Source of the DNA: Azospirillum tabaci | GTDB lineage: Bacteria; Pseudomonadota; Alphaproteobacteria; Azospirillales; Azospirillaceae | Length of the DNA: 39,741 nucleotides | Direction: 5' to 3' | NCBI RefSeq assembly: GCF_014596085.1 | Contig: NZ_JACCJY010000045.1 | Span: forward strand, 1 to 39,741 | In this document: one piece after another, positions 23,897 to 32,439 of the stretch | Layout: each line of letters starts with the position of its first letter | Numbering within the stretch: position 1 is the first letter of the stretch | Notes under the pieces: generated by a model | Databases searched by the model: none | Told to the model about the DNA's origin: nothing | The model's input: only the letters and a program-made list of their open reading frames with translations | Translations under genes and position numbers: made by a program

Positions 23897-25152
23897 AGAC
23901 GACCTTGCACACGGTGCTGGGCGCCGCCGGTCTCGCGGCTCTCCTGTCCGGCACGGCCTTGTCACCGGCCTTTGCGCAGGATATCCGCATCGGCGCGCTG
24001 GCCACCTTGGAAGGCCCCTTCGCGCAGTCGGGCCTGGACGGCATGCGCGGCGTGGAGCTGGCGGTGGACGCTTTCCAGGGGCAGGTCGCCGGCAAGCGGA
24101 TCGTGCTGGTGAAGGAATCCTCCAACGCCAAACCCGATGTGGCGGTCGCCAAGACCCGCAAGCTGATCGAGCAGGACAAGGTGGACATCGTCGTCGGCCC
24201 GCTGTCCGGCGGCGAGGGCATCGCCGTCAAGGAATACGCCAAGTCGGTCCCGTCCAAGACCTTCGTCAACGGCACGTCGGGTGCGCAGGACACGACGCTG
24301 CGCGACCCAGCGCCGAACTTCTACCGCTTCACGCTGGACGGCGCGCAATGGCAGGCCGGTCTTGGCAGCTACGCCTACGAGACCAAGGGCTACCGGAACA
24401 TCGCCGTCGTGTCGGAGGATTATTCCTTTCCCTATTCCCAGGTGATGGGCTTCCAGGCGGAATACTGCAGCCGCGGCGGCAAGATCTCCCAGAAGAACTG
24501 GGTGCCCGTCGGCACCAAGGACTTCACCTCGGTCATCGCCAAACTGCCGGACAAGGTGGACGCCGTGTATGTGCTGCTGGGCGGGGCGGACGCGGTGAAC
24601 TTCCTGACGCAATATTACCAGTCCGGCGGCACGGCGCCGCTGATCGGCAGCAGCGTCACCGTGGACCAGACCGTGCTCAGCTCCAAAGGCGCCTTCAAGA
24701 ACAAGGTGCTGGGGATGATCGCCGCCGGCCCGGTCGCCGATTCCAACGACGACCCGAAGTGGGTCGAATTCGTCAAGGCCTACAAGGCGAAGTTCCCGGA
24801 CGGGCTGGAATCGCCGTCGCTGTTCGCCCACGGCTATTACGTCAGCACGCTGGCGGTGCTCCAGGCGCTGGATCAGGTCGGCGGCAAGCTGGACGACGGG
24901 CAAAAGGCGTTCCAGGCGGCGTTGGCGAAGACCGAGCTGACCGACCGCTCACCGACCGGCGCGATCCGGCTGGACGAGAACCGGCAGGCCATCGCCGACA
25001 ATTTCGTGACGGAGGTCGCCCAGCGGCCCGATGGCGCCTTCTTCAGCAAGGTGGTGAAGGTGGCGAAGGGGGTCGATCAGGCGCTGGGCATGGACCGGGC
25101 CAAGTTCCTGGCGCTCGGCACGGCCTCCCGCGACAACCCGTCCTGCAACTGA
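23893..25152 (+). CDS. Periplasmic substrate-binding protein of the Liv-type ABC importer
   Basis: A 419-residue type I periplasmic binding protein. The signal peptide MKTTLHTVLGAAGLAALLSG continues to AFA and is cleaved after about residue 28. The mature start DIRIGALATLEGPFAQSGLD is the usual first ligand-binding strand. VDIVVGPLSGGEGIAVKEYA and NGTSGAQDT line the expected binding cleft. The ATG overlaps livM by 4 bp. The ligand set LSGGEG/GTSGA differs from the leucine-binding SSG/GT pattern, which agrees with a non-leucine substrate, but this is weak evidence. Confidence 0.9.
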   Translation: MKTTLHTVLGAAGLAALLSGTALSPAFAQDIRIGALATLEGPFAQSGLDGMRGVELAVDAFQGQVAGKRIVLVKESSNAKPDVAVAKTRKLIEQDKVDIVVGPLSGGEGIAVKEYAKSVPSKTFVNGTSGAQDTTLRDPAPNFYRFTLDGAQWQAGLGSYAYETKGYRNIAVVSEDYSFPYSQVMGFQAEYCSRGGKISQKNWVPVGTKDFTSVIAKLPDKVDAVYVLLGGADAVNFLTQYYQSGGTAPLIGSSVTVDQTVLSSKGAFKNKVLGMIAAGPVADSNDDPKWVEFVKAYKAKFPDGLESPSLFAHGYYVSTLAVLQALDQVGGKLDDGQKAFQAALAKTELTDRSPTGAIRLDENRQAIADNFVTEVAQRPDGAFFSKVVKVAKGVDQALGMDRAKFLALGTASRDNPSCN

Positions 25153-25190
25153 CCGCCGCGCCCGAACGCCGCGTCCTCCGGAGGTCCGCC

Positions 25191-25940
25191 ATGCCCACGC
25201 CGCCGATCCTGACCGTCCAGGACGTGTCCATCAGCTTCGGCGCCGTGCGCGCGGTGAACGGGGTGTCCCTGGCGCTGGCGCCGGGGGAGCGCCACGCCCT
25301 GCTCGGCACCAACGGGGCCGGGAAGACGACGCTGTTCAACGCCATCTCCGGGGAGGTGCCGCTGACCGCCGGCGGCATCGCCTTCAAGGGGCGCGATATC
25401 TCGCGCCTGCGCCCGCACCAGCGGGCACGGCTGGGCATCGGGCGCACCTTCCAGACCAGCCTGACCTTCGCCGACCGCTCGGTGGAGGACAATCTCCGCG
25501 TCGCGGTGATGGGCAGCCGGGGGCCGCGCTTCAGCGTCCGGCCCTGGCGGCACCATCGGGAGCAGGTGGAGGCGGCGCGGGCCTGCGCGGCGCGCTTCCG
25601 GCTGGACGAGGTGCTGGCCCAGCCGGTCGGCACCCTGTCCTACGGCCAGCAGCGCGAACTGGAGATCGCCATGGCGTTGGCCGGGGAGCCGGAGCTGCTG
25701 CTGATGGACGAGCCCGCCGCCGGCATGTCCCCGCAGGGCCGCGGCCGTCTGGTCGAGATCCTGCGCGGGCTGCCGCGCCGCATCACCATGCTGTTCGTGG
25801 AGCACGACATGGACGTGGCGCTGTCGCTGGCCGACCGCATCACCGTGATGCGGGACGGCGCGGTGGTGGCGTCGGGCACCCCATCCGACATTCGCGCCAA
25901 CCCCCTGGTTCGGGAGATCTATCTTGGTGGAAAGCACTAA
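25191..25940 (+). CDS. ABC transporter ATP-binding protein (LivG family)
   Basis: A 249-residue ATPase. Walker A GTNGAGKTT is at about 43-51, the Q-loop near IGRTFQTS, the signature motif is LSYGQQRELEIAMAL, Walker B is LLLMDEPAAGMS and the switch His is in VEHDMDV. GGAGG precedes the ATG, 38 bp after the binding-protein gene. It works as a pair with the LivF-like ATPase, whose start overlaps this gene by 17 bp. Confidence 0.93.
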   Translation: MPTPPILTVQDVSISFGAVRAVNGVSLALAPGERHALLGTNGAGKTTLFNAISGEVPLTAGGIAFKGRDISRLRPHQRARLGIGRTFQTSLTFADRSVEDNLRVAVMGSRGPRFSVRPWRHHREQVEAARACAARFRLDEVLAQPVGTLSYGQQRELEIAMALAGEPELLLMDEPAAGMSPQGRGRLVEILRGLPRRITMLFVEHDMDVALSLADRITVMRDGAVVASGTPSDIRANPLVREIYLGGKH

Positions 25941-26640
25941 CGCGCTGGTCGTCAGCGGGCTGGAGGTGCGGCGCGGTGCGCTTCCGGTGCTGCACGGCGT
26001 CGAATTGCGGCTCGACGGGCCGAGCCTTGCGATCCTCGGCCGCAACGGGGCGGGAAAGACGACGCTGTGCAGCGCGCTGATCGGGCTGCTGCCCGCCGGG
26101 CGGGGATCGATCCGCTTCAACGGCGTGGAACTGGCCGGGCGCAAGCCGCACGACATCGCCGGGCAGGGGGTGTCCATCGTCCCGCAGGGGCGGCGGGTGT
26201 TCCCCTCGCTCACCGTGGACGAGCATCTGCGCCTGATGCAGGGCCGGCGGCCCGGCCCCTGGACGGTGGAGCGCGTCTATGCGGTCTTCCCGAGGCTGGC
26301 CGAGCGCCGCCGCAACTTCGGCAATCAGCTCTCCGGCGGCGAGCAGCAGATGCTGGCCATCGGGCGGGCGCTGCTGACCAACCCGCGCCTGCTGATCCTC
26401 GACGAACCGTCGGAGGGGCTGGCCCCGAAGATCGTCGATCACCTGCTGGAGGTGCTGGGCGGCCTGCACCGCGACGGCACGTCCGTCCTGATCGTCGAGC
26501 AGAACCTGCGCGTCGGCACCAGCGCGGCGGAGCGCGTCGCCATCATGTCCGGCGGCCAGATCGCTCTGGTCACGTCTTCCAGGGAGCTGTGGGAGGACGA
26601 GGGCCTGCAGCAGCGCTATCTCGGCGTGTCGGCCCATTGA
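25924..26640 (+). CDS. ABC transporter ATP-binding protein (LivF family)
   Basis: A 238-residue ATPase. Walker A GRNGAGKTT is near 38-46, the signature LSGGEQQMLAIGRAL near 138, Walker B LLILDEPSEGLAP, and the switch His is replaced by Gln in IVEQNLR, normal for LivF. The start is probably the TTG at 25924 (GGGAG upstream) or the GTG just after it, both overlapping livG. It ends 25 bp before the SDR gene. Confidence 0.92.
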   Translation: MVESTNALVVSGLEVRRGALPVLHGVELRLDGPSLAILGRNGAGKTTLCSALIGLLPAGRGSIRFNGVELAGRKPHDIAGQGVSIVPQGRRVFPSLTVDEHLRLMQGRRPGPWTVERVYAVFPRLAERRRNFGNQLSGGEQQMLAIGRALLTNPRLLILDEPSEGLAPKIVDHLLEVLGGLHRDGTSVLIVEQNLRVGTSAAERVAIMSGGQIALVTSSRELWEDEGLQQRYLGVSAH

Positions 26641-26665
26641 CCCCATTGGAAGAGGACAGGCGTGG

Positions 26666-27436
26666 ATGAGGCTTTCAAACACATTCGCCGTCGTCACCGG
26701 CGGGTCGGACGGCATCGGCTATGCCATCGCGGAGGCCTTCGCGCGGGAGGGGGCGGATCTCTGCCTCGTCGCGCGCAACGCCGAGAAGCTCGCCGGCGCG
26801 GCGGCGCGGCTCGCCGCGAACGGAGCGCGGGTCGTGACCGTTGCCGCGGATCTGGGGCAGCCGGACGGGCTGGAGCGGGCTGCGGGGGAGATCGGCGGCT
26901 TCGGCCGGCCGGTCCATACGCTGGTCAACAACGCCGGAACGGCGACCTTCGTCCCCTATCTGGAGGCCGACCGGGCGCAGTACGAGCACAACGTCGCCCT
27001 GAACGTCACGGCACCCTTCTTCCTGACGCAGGCGCTGGTGCCGCTTATGCCCGCCGAGGGGGGAGCGGTCATCAACATCTCGTCCTATTTCGCCGGGAAG
27101 ATGCTGCCGGGGCGGCCGTCGAGCCTCTATTCGCTGACCAAGGGGGCGCTCAATTCCCTGACCAAGGCCATGGCCTACGAGCTGGCGCCGCGCGGCATCC
27201 GCGTCAACGCCATCGCGCCGGGCACGGTGGACACCGAGCTGCGCCGCCGCACCATCGCCGCGATGCCCGAGGACGGGCAGCGCGCCATGGCGGAGCTGGT
27301 CAAGCGGCTCTACCCTCTGGGCCGCATCGGCCAGCCCGGCGATCTCGGCGGCATCGCCGTCTTCCTGGCCTCGCCGGAGGCCGCCTGGACCACCGGAGCG
27401 GTCTTCGCGATCGACGGCGGCCTGACGGTGACCTGA
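26666..27436 (+). CDS. Short-chain dehydrogenase/reductase
   Basis: A 256-residue classical SDR. TGGSDGIG is at 11-18, NNAG at 88-91, Ser139/Ser140, Tyr155 and Lys159 form the catalytic set, and the tail FAIDGGLTVT is typical. Arg37 after the second strand suggests NADP preference. It is the last gene of the operon, after the Liv transporter, and converges on purT with a 41-bp gap. It likely oxidises or reduces an intermediate of the same unknown pathway. Confidence 0.88.
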   Translation: MRLSNTFAVVTGGSDGIGYAIAEAFAREGADLCLVARNAEKLAGAAARLAANGARVVTVAADLGQPDGLERAAGEIGGFGRPVHTLVNNAGTATFVPYLEADRAQYEHNVALNVTAPFFLTQALVPLMPAEGGAVINISSYFAGKMLPGRPSSLYSLTKGALNSLTKAMAYELAPRGIRVNAIAPGTVDTELRRRTIAAMPEDGQRAMAELVKRLYPLGRIGQPGDLGGIAVFLASPEAAWTTGAVFAIDGGLTVT

Positions 27437-27477
27437 TCTTTGACCGGCACCTGACCGCCGCCGATCGCGGGACCGCG

Positions 27478-28647
27478 TCACTCGTAGCGGATGCTGACCG
27501 CCGAGGCCGCCTTCAGCGCCCGGTCGCGCGCGTCGTCGGTGTCGGTGCCGGCGGCGAGCGCCACGCCCATGCGGCGGTTCTTGCGGGTCGTCGGCTTGCC
27601 GAACAGGCGGACGTCCACGTCGTGCTCCGCGCTGCCCACGCGCATGGCGTCGGCCAAGCCTTCGATGGCGAAGCGCTCCGCCTCGCGGTCGGCCAGGATG
27701 ACGGCGGAGGCGGCCGGGCCGTGCACGCGGATCGCCGGGATCGGCAGGCCAAGGATGGCGCGGGCGTGCAGGTCGAACTCCGACAGGTTCTGCGACAGCA
27801 GGGTCACCATGCCGGTGTCGTGCGGGCGCGGCGACAGTTCGGAGAAGACCACCTCGTCCTTGGTGACGAAGAATTCCACGCCGAAGATGCCGTAGCCGCC
27901 GAGATTGTCCACGACCTTGGCCGCCATCGCCTTGGCGTCGTCCAGCAGCGCCGCGGGCATCGGCACCGGCTGCCAGGATTCCTGGTAGTCGCCGCGCTCC
28001 TGCCGGTGGCCGATCGGCTCGCAGAACAGGATGCCCTCACGGGTGCGGACGGTCAGCAGGGTGATTTCGTACTCGAAGGGCACGAACTCCTCGACGATGA
28101 CCTTCCGGCGGTCGCCGCGCATGTTGGCGACCGCGTAGGTCCAGGCGGCCTCCAGCTCCTCCCTGGTCCGGACGGTGCTCTGCCCCTTGCCGGAGGAGGA
28201 CATGACCGGCTTGATGACGCAGGGCAGGCCGGTGTGCTCCGCCCCGGCGACCACCTCCTCCAGGCTTTCGGCGTAACGGTACTTGGAGGTGCGCAGGCCC
28301 AGCTCCACCGCGGCGACCTCGCGGATGCGGTCGCGGTTCATGGTCATGGTGGCGGCGCGGGCGGAGGGGACGACGGTCAGGCCGGCATCCTCGAACTCGT
28401 GCAGCACCTCGGTGCGGATGGCCTCGACCTCCGGCACGATGAAGTCGGGCTTGTGCTTGGCGATGGCCGCGCGCAGGGCGTCCGCGTCGAGCATGGAGAA
28501 GACCTCCGCCGCGTCGGCGACCTGCATCGCCGGGGCGTTGGCGTAGCTGTCGCAGGCGATGACCTCGCAGCCGAGGCGCTTGGCGGCGATGACGAACTCC
28601 TTCCCGAGTTCGCCCGAGCCGAGAAGAAGGATTTTGGCCGTGAACAT
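27478..28647 (-). CDS. purT: Formate-dependent phosphoribosylglycinamide formyltransferase
   Basis: A 389-residue ATP-grasp enzyme, PurT, which makes formyl-GAR from GAR, formate and ATP in purine synthesis. ILLLGSGELGKEFVIAAKRL (6-25) and ACDSYANAPAMQVAD match the N-terminal domain. EVEAIRTEVL and the ATP-binding loop MSSSGKGQS follow. GVEFFV and FSELSPRPHDTGMVT supply the metal ligands. The ATG at 28645-28647 has GGGAG 7 nt upstream and gives a protein slightly shorter at the N-terminus than E. coli PurT (392). It is monocistronic by its surroundings. Confidence 0.95.
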   Translation of the reverse strand: MFTAKILLLGSGELGKEFVIAAKRLGCEVIACDSYANAPAMQVADAAEVFSMLDADALRAAIAKHKPDFIVPEVEAIRTEVLHEFEDAGLTVVPSARAATMTMNRDRIREVAAVELGLRTSKYRYAESLEEVVAGAEHTGLPCVIKPVMSSSGKGQSTVRTREELEAAWTYAVANMRGDRRKVIVEEFVPFEYEITLLTVRTREGILFCEPIGHRQERGDYQESWQPVPMPAALLDDAKAMAAKVVDNLGGYGIFGVEFFVTKDEVVFSELSPRPHDTGMVTLLSQNLSEFDLHARAILGLPIPAIRVHGPAASAVILADREAERFAIEGLADAMRVGSAEHDVDVRLFGKPTTRKNRRMGVALAAGTDTDDARDRALKAASAVSIRYE

Positions 28648-28757
28648 GCGCGGACTCCCGTGACGCAAACCCGTGACGCAACTGCCCGCGGAGCTTTACC
28701 CCAACACGGGCCGTGCGTACACGGCCGACTGCATGCGTACGCCGCATGGACCGGGCG

Positions 28758-29252
28758 CTATTGCAGGCTGCCCCAGCGCCGGGTGGAGGGTTCGGCCAGC
28801 GCCCAGCGCCATTGGCCGTCCTTGGCCCGGCAGATCGTCGTGACGTTCAGGTCTGGCGTGTCGTCCAGTGTGAAGACCACGTCCTTGCAGGGGATCGCCT
28901 CGCCGAAGCCGCGGGCCACCTGCACCGTGCCGGTCTTGCCGCTCAGCGGCAGCTTCTCCTCCACCGTCCAGGTCGCCGATTGGCCGACGGTGAGCGGACC
29001 GGCGGCGCGGGCGACGGCGTTGTGGACGTTGTCGGTGATCCGCCGCTCGGCGTATTTCACGCCCTGGTCGATGCCGTAGCTGGCCCCGGCGCCGGCGATG
29101 ATGCCCAGCACCGGGTTGCCGGTGGCCGAACCGACCGTCGCCGCCACGCCCGCCGTGGTCACCCCGGTGACCGCCGAACCGAACCCGGCGCAGCTGGACA
29201 GCGCGAGAAGGGCGGCGGGGAGGAGGACGCAGCGGAGCGGAGACGCGGTCAT
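28758..29252 (-). CDS. Small outer-membrane-type lipoprotein
   Basis: A 164-residue protein with a lipobox ALSSC placing the lipidated Cys at 21. Next comes a Gly/Ala/Val-rich segment (TGVTTAGVAATVGSATGNP), resembling glycine-zipper envelope proteins. A soluble C-terminal domain includes CKDVVFTLDD and an ending in RRWGSLQ. Two extra Cys in the mature part could form a disulfide. I do not recognise a named family. The start is chosen because only this ATG gives a proper signal sequence. Confidence 0.75.
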   Translation of the reverse strand: MTASPLRCVLLPAALLALSSCAGFGSAVTGVTTAGVAATVGSATGNPVLGIIAGAGASYGIDQGVKYAERRITDNVHNAVARAAGPLTVGQSATWTVEEKLPLSGKTGTVQVARGFGEAIPCKDVVFTLDDTPDLNVTTICRAKDGQWRWALAEPSTRRWGSLQ

Positions 29253-29570
29253 GGAGCGGCACGGTCTTGTGGGCGGACCGCGGCACCCTATCCGTTCGGA
29301 TGGGGAAGCCACCCGTGGCCAAAGCGTGACCTTCACGGGGCGATGTCCCTCTCCCGCCCCGGGAGAGGGTGGCCCGAAGGGCCGGGTGAGGGTAAAGCCG
29401 AGGATCAAGGCGCTTGTCCGTTGCCGGGACCCTCACCCTTCCCGCGCTTTGCGCGGGCCCCTTCCCTCTCCCGGGGCGGGAGAGGGGACTCAATGGCCAT
29501 TGTCGTATGGACGGTGGCGGGCGCAGCCCCCATGCTTTGGAGGGGCGGCTACGGAAGAAGCAGGATCGGT
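29253..29570. other. Divergent gap between lipoprotein and FecB-like gene
   Basis: 318 bp without a gene. The middle (29347-29487) is taken up by a long palindromic element. The flanks should hold promoters for both genes, but no clear -35/-10 pair or metal-regulator box (such as a Fur or iron-responsive site) was recognised. Confidence 0.5.
29347..29487. repeat. 141-bp inverted-repeat intergenic element, second family
   Basis: The ends are 23-bp near-palindromes (CCCTCTCCCGCCCCGGGAGA plus GGG, and its complement at 29464-29486). Inner arms GGGTGAGGGT and ACCCTCACCC also pair. About 35 bp of unrelated sequence lies in the centre. It is distinct from the 100-bp family at 3083 and 14770. Similar GC-rich palindromes are common in intergenic regions of Azospirillum and other alphaproteobacteria. 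Confidence 0.65.
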
Positions 29571-30623
29571 ATGGCGGGCAGACGCAGATGGATGGCGGGC
29601 GCGGGAGCCGGGCTGCTGCTCGCCCTGCTGGTTGGGCCGGCGGCGGCGGAGCGGATCGTCACGGACTCCTCCGGGCGCCGCGTCGCCCTGCCGGACCGGG
29701 TGGAGCGCGTGTTCCCCGCCGGGCCGCCGGCCTCCGTCGTCGTCTACATGCTGGCGCCCGAGAAGCTGCTGGGCTGGACGCGGGCGATCAGCCCGCCGGA
29801 ATGGCCCTTCCTGCCCGACCGCTACGCCGACCTGCCGGAGTTGGGACGACTGACCGGGCGCGGCAACACCGTCAACCTGGAAACCGTGGTGGCGGCGAAG
29901 CCGGACGTCGTCGTCGATGTCGGCAGCACCGCCCCGACCTTCGTGTCGCTGGCCGACCGCGTGCAGGAGCAGACGCGGGTGCCGACCCTGCTGATCGACG
30001 GGCATCTCGCCGACTCCGCGCGCACCTTCCGCACGCTCGGCACGTTGATGGGCGTGGCGGAGCGGGGGGAGGAGTTGGCCCGCTACGCGGAAACGACCCT
30101 GGCCGAGGTGCGCCGACGCTTCGACGGCGTGCCGGAGGACAAGCGGCTGAAGGTCTACATGGCGCGCGGGCCGCGCGGCCTGCAGACCGGCATCCGCGGC
30201 TCCATCAACGTCGAGGCGCTGGACGTCGCCGGGGTGCGCAACGTCGCGGCGGAAAACCTCGGCAACGGCGGGCTGGTCAACGTGTCGATGGAGCAGGTGC
30301 TGGCCTGGCAGCCGGACGCCATCGTCACCATCGACCGCGGCTTTTACGAGAGCGTGTGGACCGACCCGCTGTGGCAGGGGGTGAAGGCGGTGCGCGACCG
30401 GCGCGTCTACCTCTCGCCGGGGCTGCCCTTCACCTGGATCGATTCCCCGCCCGCCGCCAACCGCCTGCTCGGCCTGCGCTGGCTGGGCGCCGTCCTCTAT
30501 CCGGAGCTGTTTCCGGAGGATCTGCGCGAGGAGACGCGACGTTTCTATGCCCTCTTCTACCACCGGGAACCCACCGCGCAGCAGATCGACGCCCTCCTTG
30601 CCGGCAGCCGCCCGCCGGGGTGA
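29571..30623 (+). CDS. FecB/BtuF-type periplasmic metal-complex-binding protein
   Basis: A 350-residue class III binding protein. The signal peptide MAGRRRWMAGAGAGLLLALL ends in AAA, with cleavage after about residue 26. RIVTDSSGRRVALPDRVERV is the standard first domain, and LLGWTRAISPPEWPFLPDRY and LETVVAAKPDVVVDVGS follow. Family members bind ferric siderophores, heme, cobalamin or, in MolA types, molybdate. The start was chosen for the signal peptide and AGGA 6 nt upstream. It overlaps the permease start by 77 bp. The substrate is uncertain. Confidence 0.85.
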   Translation: MAGRRRWMAGAGAGLLLALLVGPAAAERIVTDSSGRRVALPDRVERVFPAGPPASVVVYMLAPEKLLGWTRAISPPEWPFLPDRYADLPELGRLTGRGNTVNLETVVAAKPDVVVDVGSTAPTFVSLADRVQEQTRVPTLLIDGHLADSARTFRTLGTLMGVAERGEELARYAETTLAEVRRRFDGVPEDKRLKVYMARGPRGLQTGIRGSINVEALDVAGVRNVAAENLGNGGLVNVSMEQVLAWQPDAIVTIDRGFYESVWTDPLWQGVKAVRDRRVYLSPGLPFTWIDSPPAANRLLGLRWLGAVLYPELFPEDLREETRRFYALFYHREPTAQQIDALLAGSRPPG

Positions 30624-31632
30624 GGTCCCCTTCGCGCTGACTCTGGGCGGGGTGGCCGCGCTGCTGGTCATCGCGGTCTGCGTCGCCTTCAGCACCGGTG
30701 CCTATCCCGTCACGCCGGCGGAACTGGCCGGGCTGCTCGCGGCGAAGCTGGGCCTCGGGAGCGCCGCCGTCGCCCCGGCGGTGGAGACGGTGATCTGGGA
30801 CATCCGCGGTCCGCGCGTGCTGACCGCCATGCTGGTCGGGGCGGGACTGGCCGCCTCGGGAGCAGCGTACCAGGGGCTGTTCCGCAACCCGCTGGTCTCG
30901 CCGGACATCCTCGGCGTGTCGTCGGGGGCGGCGCTGGGCGCGGTGCTGGGCATCTTCGCCTCGCTGCCGGTCCTCGCCATCCAGGGCATGGCCTTCGCGG
31001 GCGGGCTGCTGGCGGTGGGGGTGGTGCTGGCCGTCGCCTCGGCCATCCGGGGTCGCGACCCGGTGCTGGTCCTGGTGCTGGGCGGCGTGGTGATCGGGGC
31101 GCTGCTGGGCTCCGGCGTGGCTCTGCTGAAGTATCTGGCCGATCCCTACAACCAGTTGCCGGCGATCACCTTCTGGCTGCTGGGCAGCCTGTCGGCGGTC
31201 AACCGGGGCGACCTCGCGGCGCTGGTCCCGCCGGTGGTGGTAGCGCTGCTGCCGCTGGTCCTGCTGCGCTGGCGGCTCGACGTGATGACGCTGGGCGACG
31301 AGGAGGCGACGGCGCTCGGCGTGCCGGTGCGGGTGGTGCGGATCGTGGTGGTCGCCGCGGCGACGCTGATGACCGCCGCCGCGGTGTCGGTCAGCGGCAT
31401 CGTCGGCTGGGTCGGGCTTCTGGTGCCGCACCTCGCCCGGCTGATGGTCGGCCCGGCCTTCGTCCGGCTGCTGCCCACGGCGGTGCTGCTGGGGGCGGCC
31501 TATCTGCTGGCGGTGGACACGCTGGCGCGCAGCCTGGGGCCGGTGGAACTGCCGCTGGGCGTCCTGACCGCGGTCATCGGCACGCCGGTCTTCCTCTGGC
31601 TGCTCGCCTTCGGAAAGCGCGGCTGGTCATGA
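30547..31632 (+). CDS. FecCD/BtuC-family ABC permease
   Basis: A 361-residue protein with about ten helices. RGPRVLTAMLVGAGLAASGA, YQGLFRNPLVSPDILGVSSG and GIVGWVGLLVPHLARLMVG are FecCD signatures; the last one contacts the ATPase. The ATG at 30547 implies a 77-bp overlap with the binding-protein gene. A TTG at 30598 would shorten the N-terminus and reduce the overlap, and the sequence cannot settle which is used. The stop overlaps the ATPase start by 4 bp. Confidence 0.88.
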   Translation: MPSSTTGNPPRSRSTPSLPAAARRGEVPFALTLGGVAALLVIAVCVAFSTGAYPVTPAELAGLLAAKLGLGSAAVAPAVETVIWDIRGPRVLTAMLVGAGLAASGAAYQGLFRNPLVSPDILGVSSGAALGAVLGIFASLPVLAIQGMAFAGGLLAVGVVLAVASAIRGRDPVLVLVLGGVVIGALLGSGVALLKYLADPYNQLPAITFWLLGSLSAVNRGDLAALVPPVVVALLPLVLLRWRLDVMTLGDEEATALGVPVRVVRIVVVAAATLMTAAAVSVSGIVGWVGLLVPHLARLMVGPAFVRLLPTAVLLGAAYLLAVDTLARSLGPVELPLGVLTAVIGTPVFLWLLAFGKRGWS

Positions 31633-32432
31633 GCGCACGGCTGTCGGTGGAAGACCTCGCCTTCGGCTACGGCGAGCGGGTGGTCGGCGCCGGGGTCGGC
31701 TTCGACGTGGCGGCGGGGGAGGTGCTGTGCCTGCTCGGCCCCAACGGCGGCGGCAAGACGACGCTGTTCAAGACGCTGCTCGGCCTGCTGCCGCCGCGCG
31801 GCGGGCGGGTGCGGGTCGATGGGGAGGACACCGCCGGCTGGTCGCCGCGCCGCCGGGCGCTGGCCTTCGGCTATGTCCCGCAGGCGGGAGCGGGGCAGTT
31901 TCCCTTCACCGTGCGCGAGATGGTGCTGATGGGCCGCACCGCCCACCGCGGCGCCTTCAGCGCCCCCGCCGCGTCCGACCACGCCGCCGCCGAGGCCGCG
32001 CTGGAACGGCTGGGCATCGCCCATCTGGCCGAGCGCGACTGGCTGCGCATCAGCGGTGGCGAGCGGCAGATGGCCCTGATCGCCCGCGCGCTGGCCCAGG
32101 CGCCGCGCGTGCTGGTGCTCGACGAGCCGACCGCCAGCCTGGATTTCGGCAATCAGGTGCGCGTTCTGGAGCAGGTGCGGCGGCTGGCGGACGGCGAGGG
32201 GGCCGAGGGCCTGACGGTCGTCTTCTCCACCCACCACCCGGAGCAGGCCTTCGCCATCGCCGACCGGGTGGCGCTGCTGCACGGCGGGCGGCTGGCCCGC
32301 TTCGGCACACCGGAGGCGGTCATCACCGCCGCCATGATGCGCGAGGTCTACGGGACGGAGGTCGAGGTGGTGGCGGTGGGGGCGGACGGGATGCGGGTGT
32401 GCCTGCCGGTCGGGCTCAAGAGGCCGGGCTGA
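31629..32432 (+). CDS. FecE/BtuD-family ABC ATPase
   Basis: A 267-residue ATPase. Walker A GPNGGGKTT is near 38-46, the Q-loop in YVPQAG, the signature ISGGERQMALIARAL near 139, Walker B VLVLDEPTASLDFGNQ and the switch His in FSTHHPEQA. It is coupled to the permease by a 4-bp overlap and completes a binding protein-permease-ATPase importer. It ends 7 bp before the stop of msrQ on the opposite strand. Confidence 0.9.
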   Translation: MSARLSVEDLAFGYGERVVGAGVGFDVAAGEVLCLLGPNGGGKTTLFKTLLGLLPPRGGRVRVDGEDTAGWSPRRRALAFGYVPQAGAGQFPFTVREMVLMGRTAHRGAFSAPAASDHAAAEAALERLGIAHLAERDWLRISGGERQMALIARALAQAPRVLVLDEPTASLDFGNQVRVLEQVRRLADGEGAEGLTVVFSTHHPEQAFAIADRVALLHGGRLARFGTPEAVITAAMMREVYGTEVEVVAVGADGMRVCLPVGLKRPG

Positions 32433-32439
32433 GGCGGGC

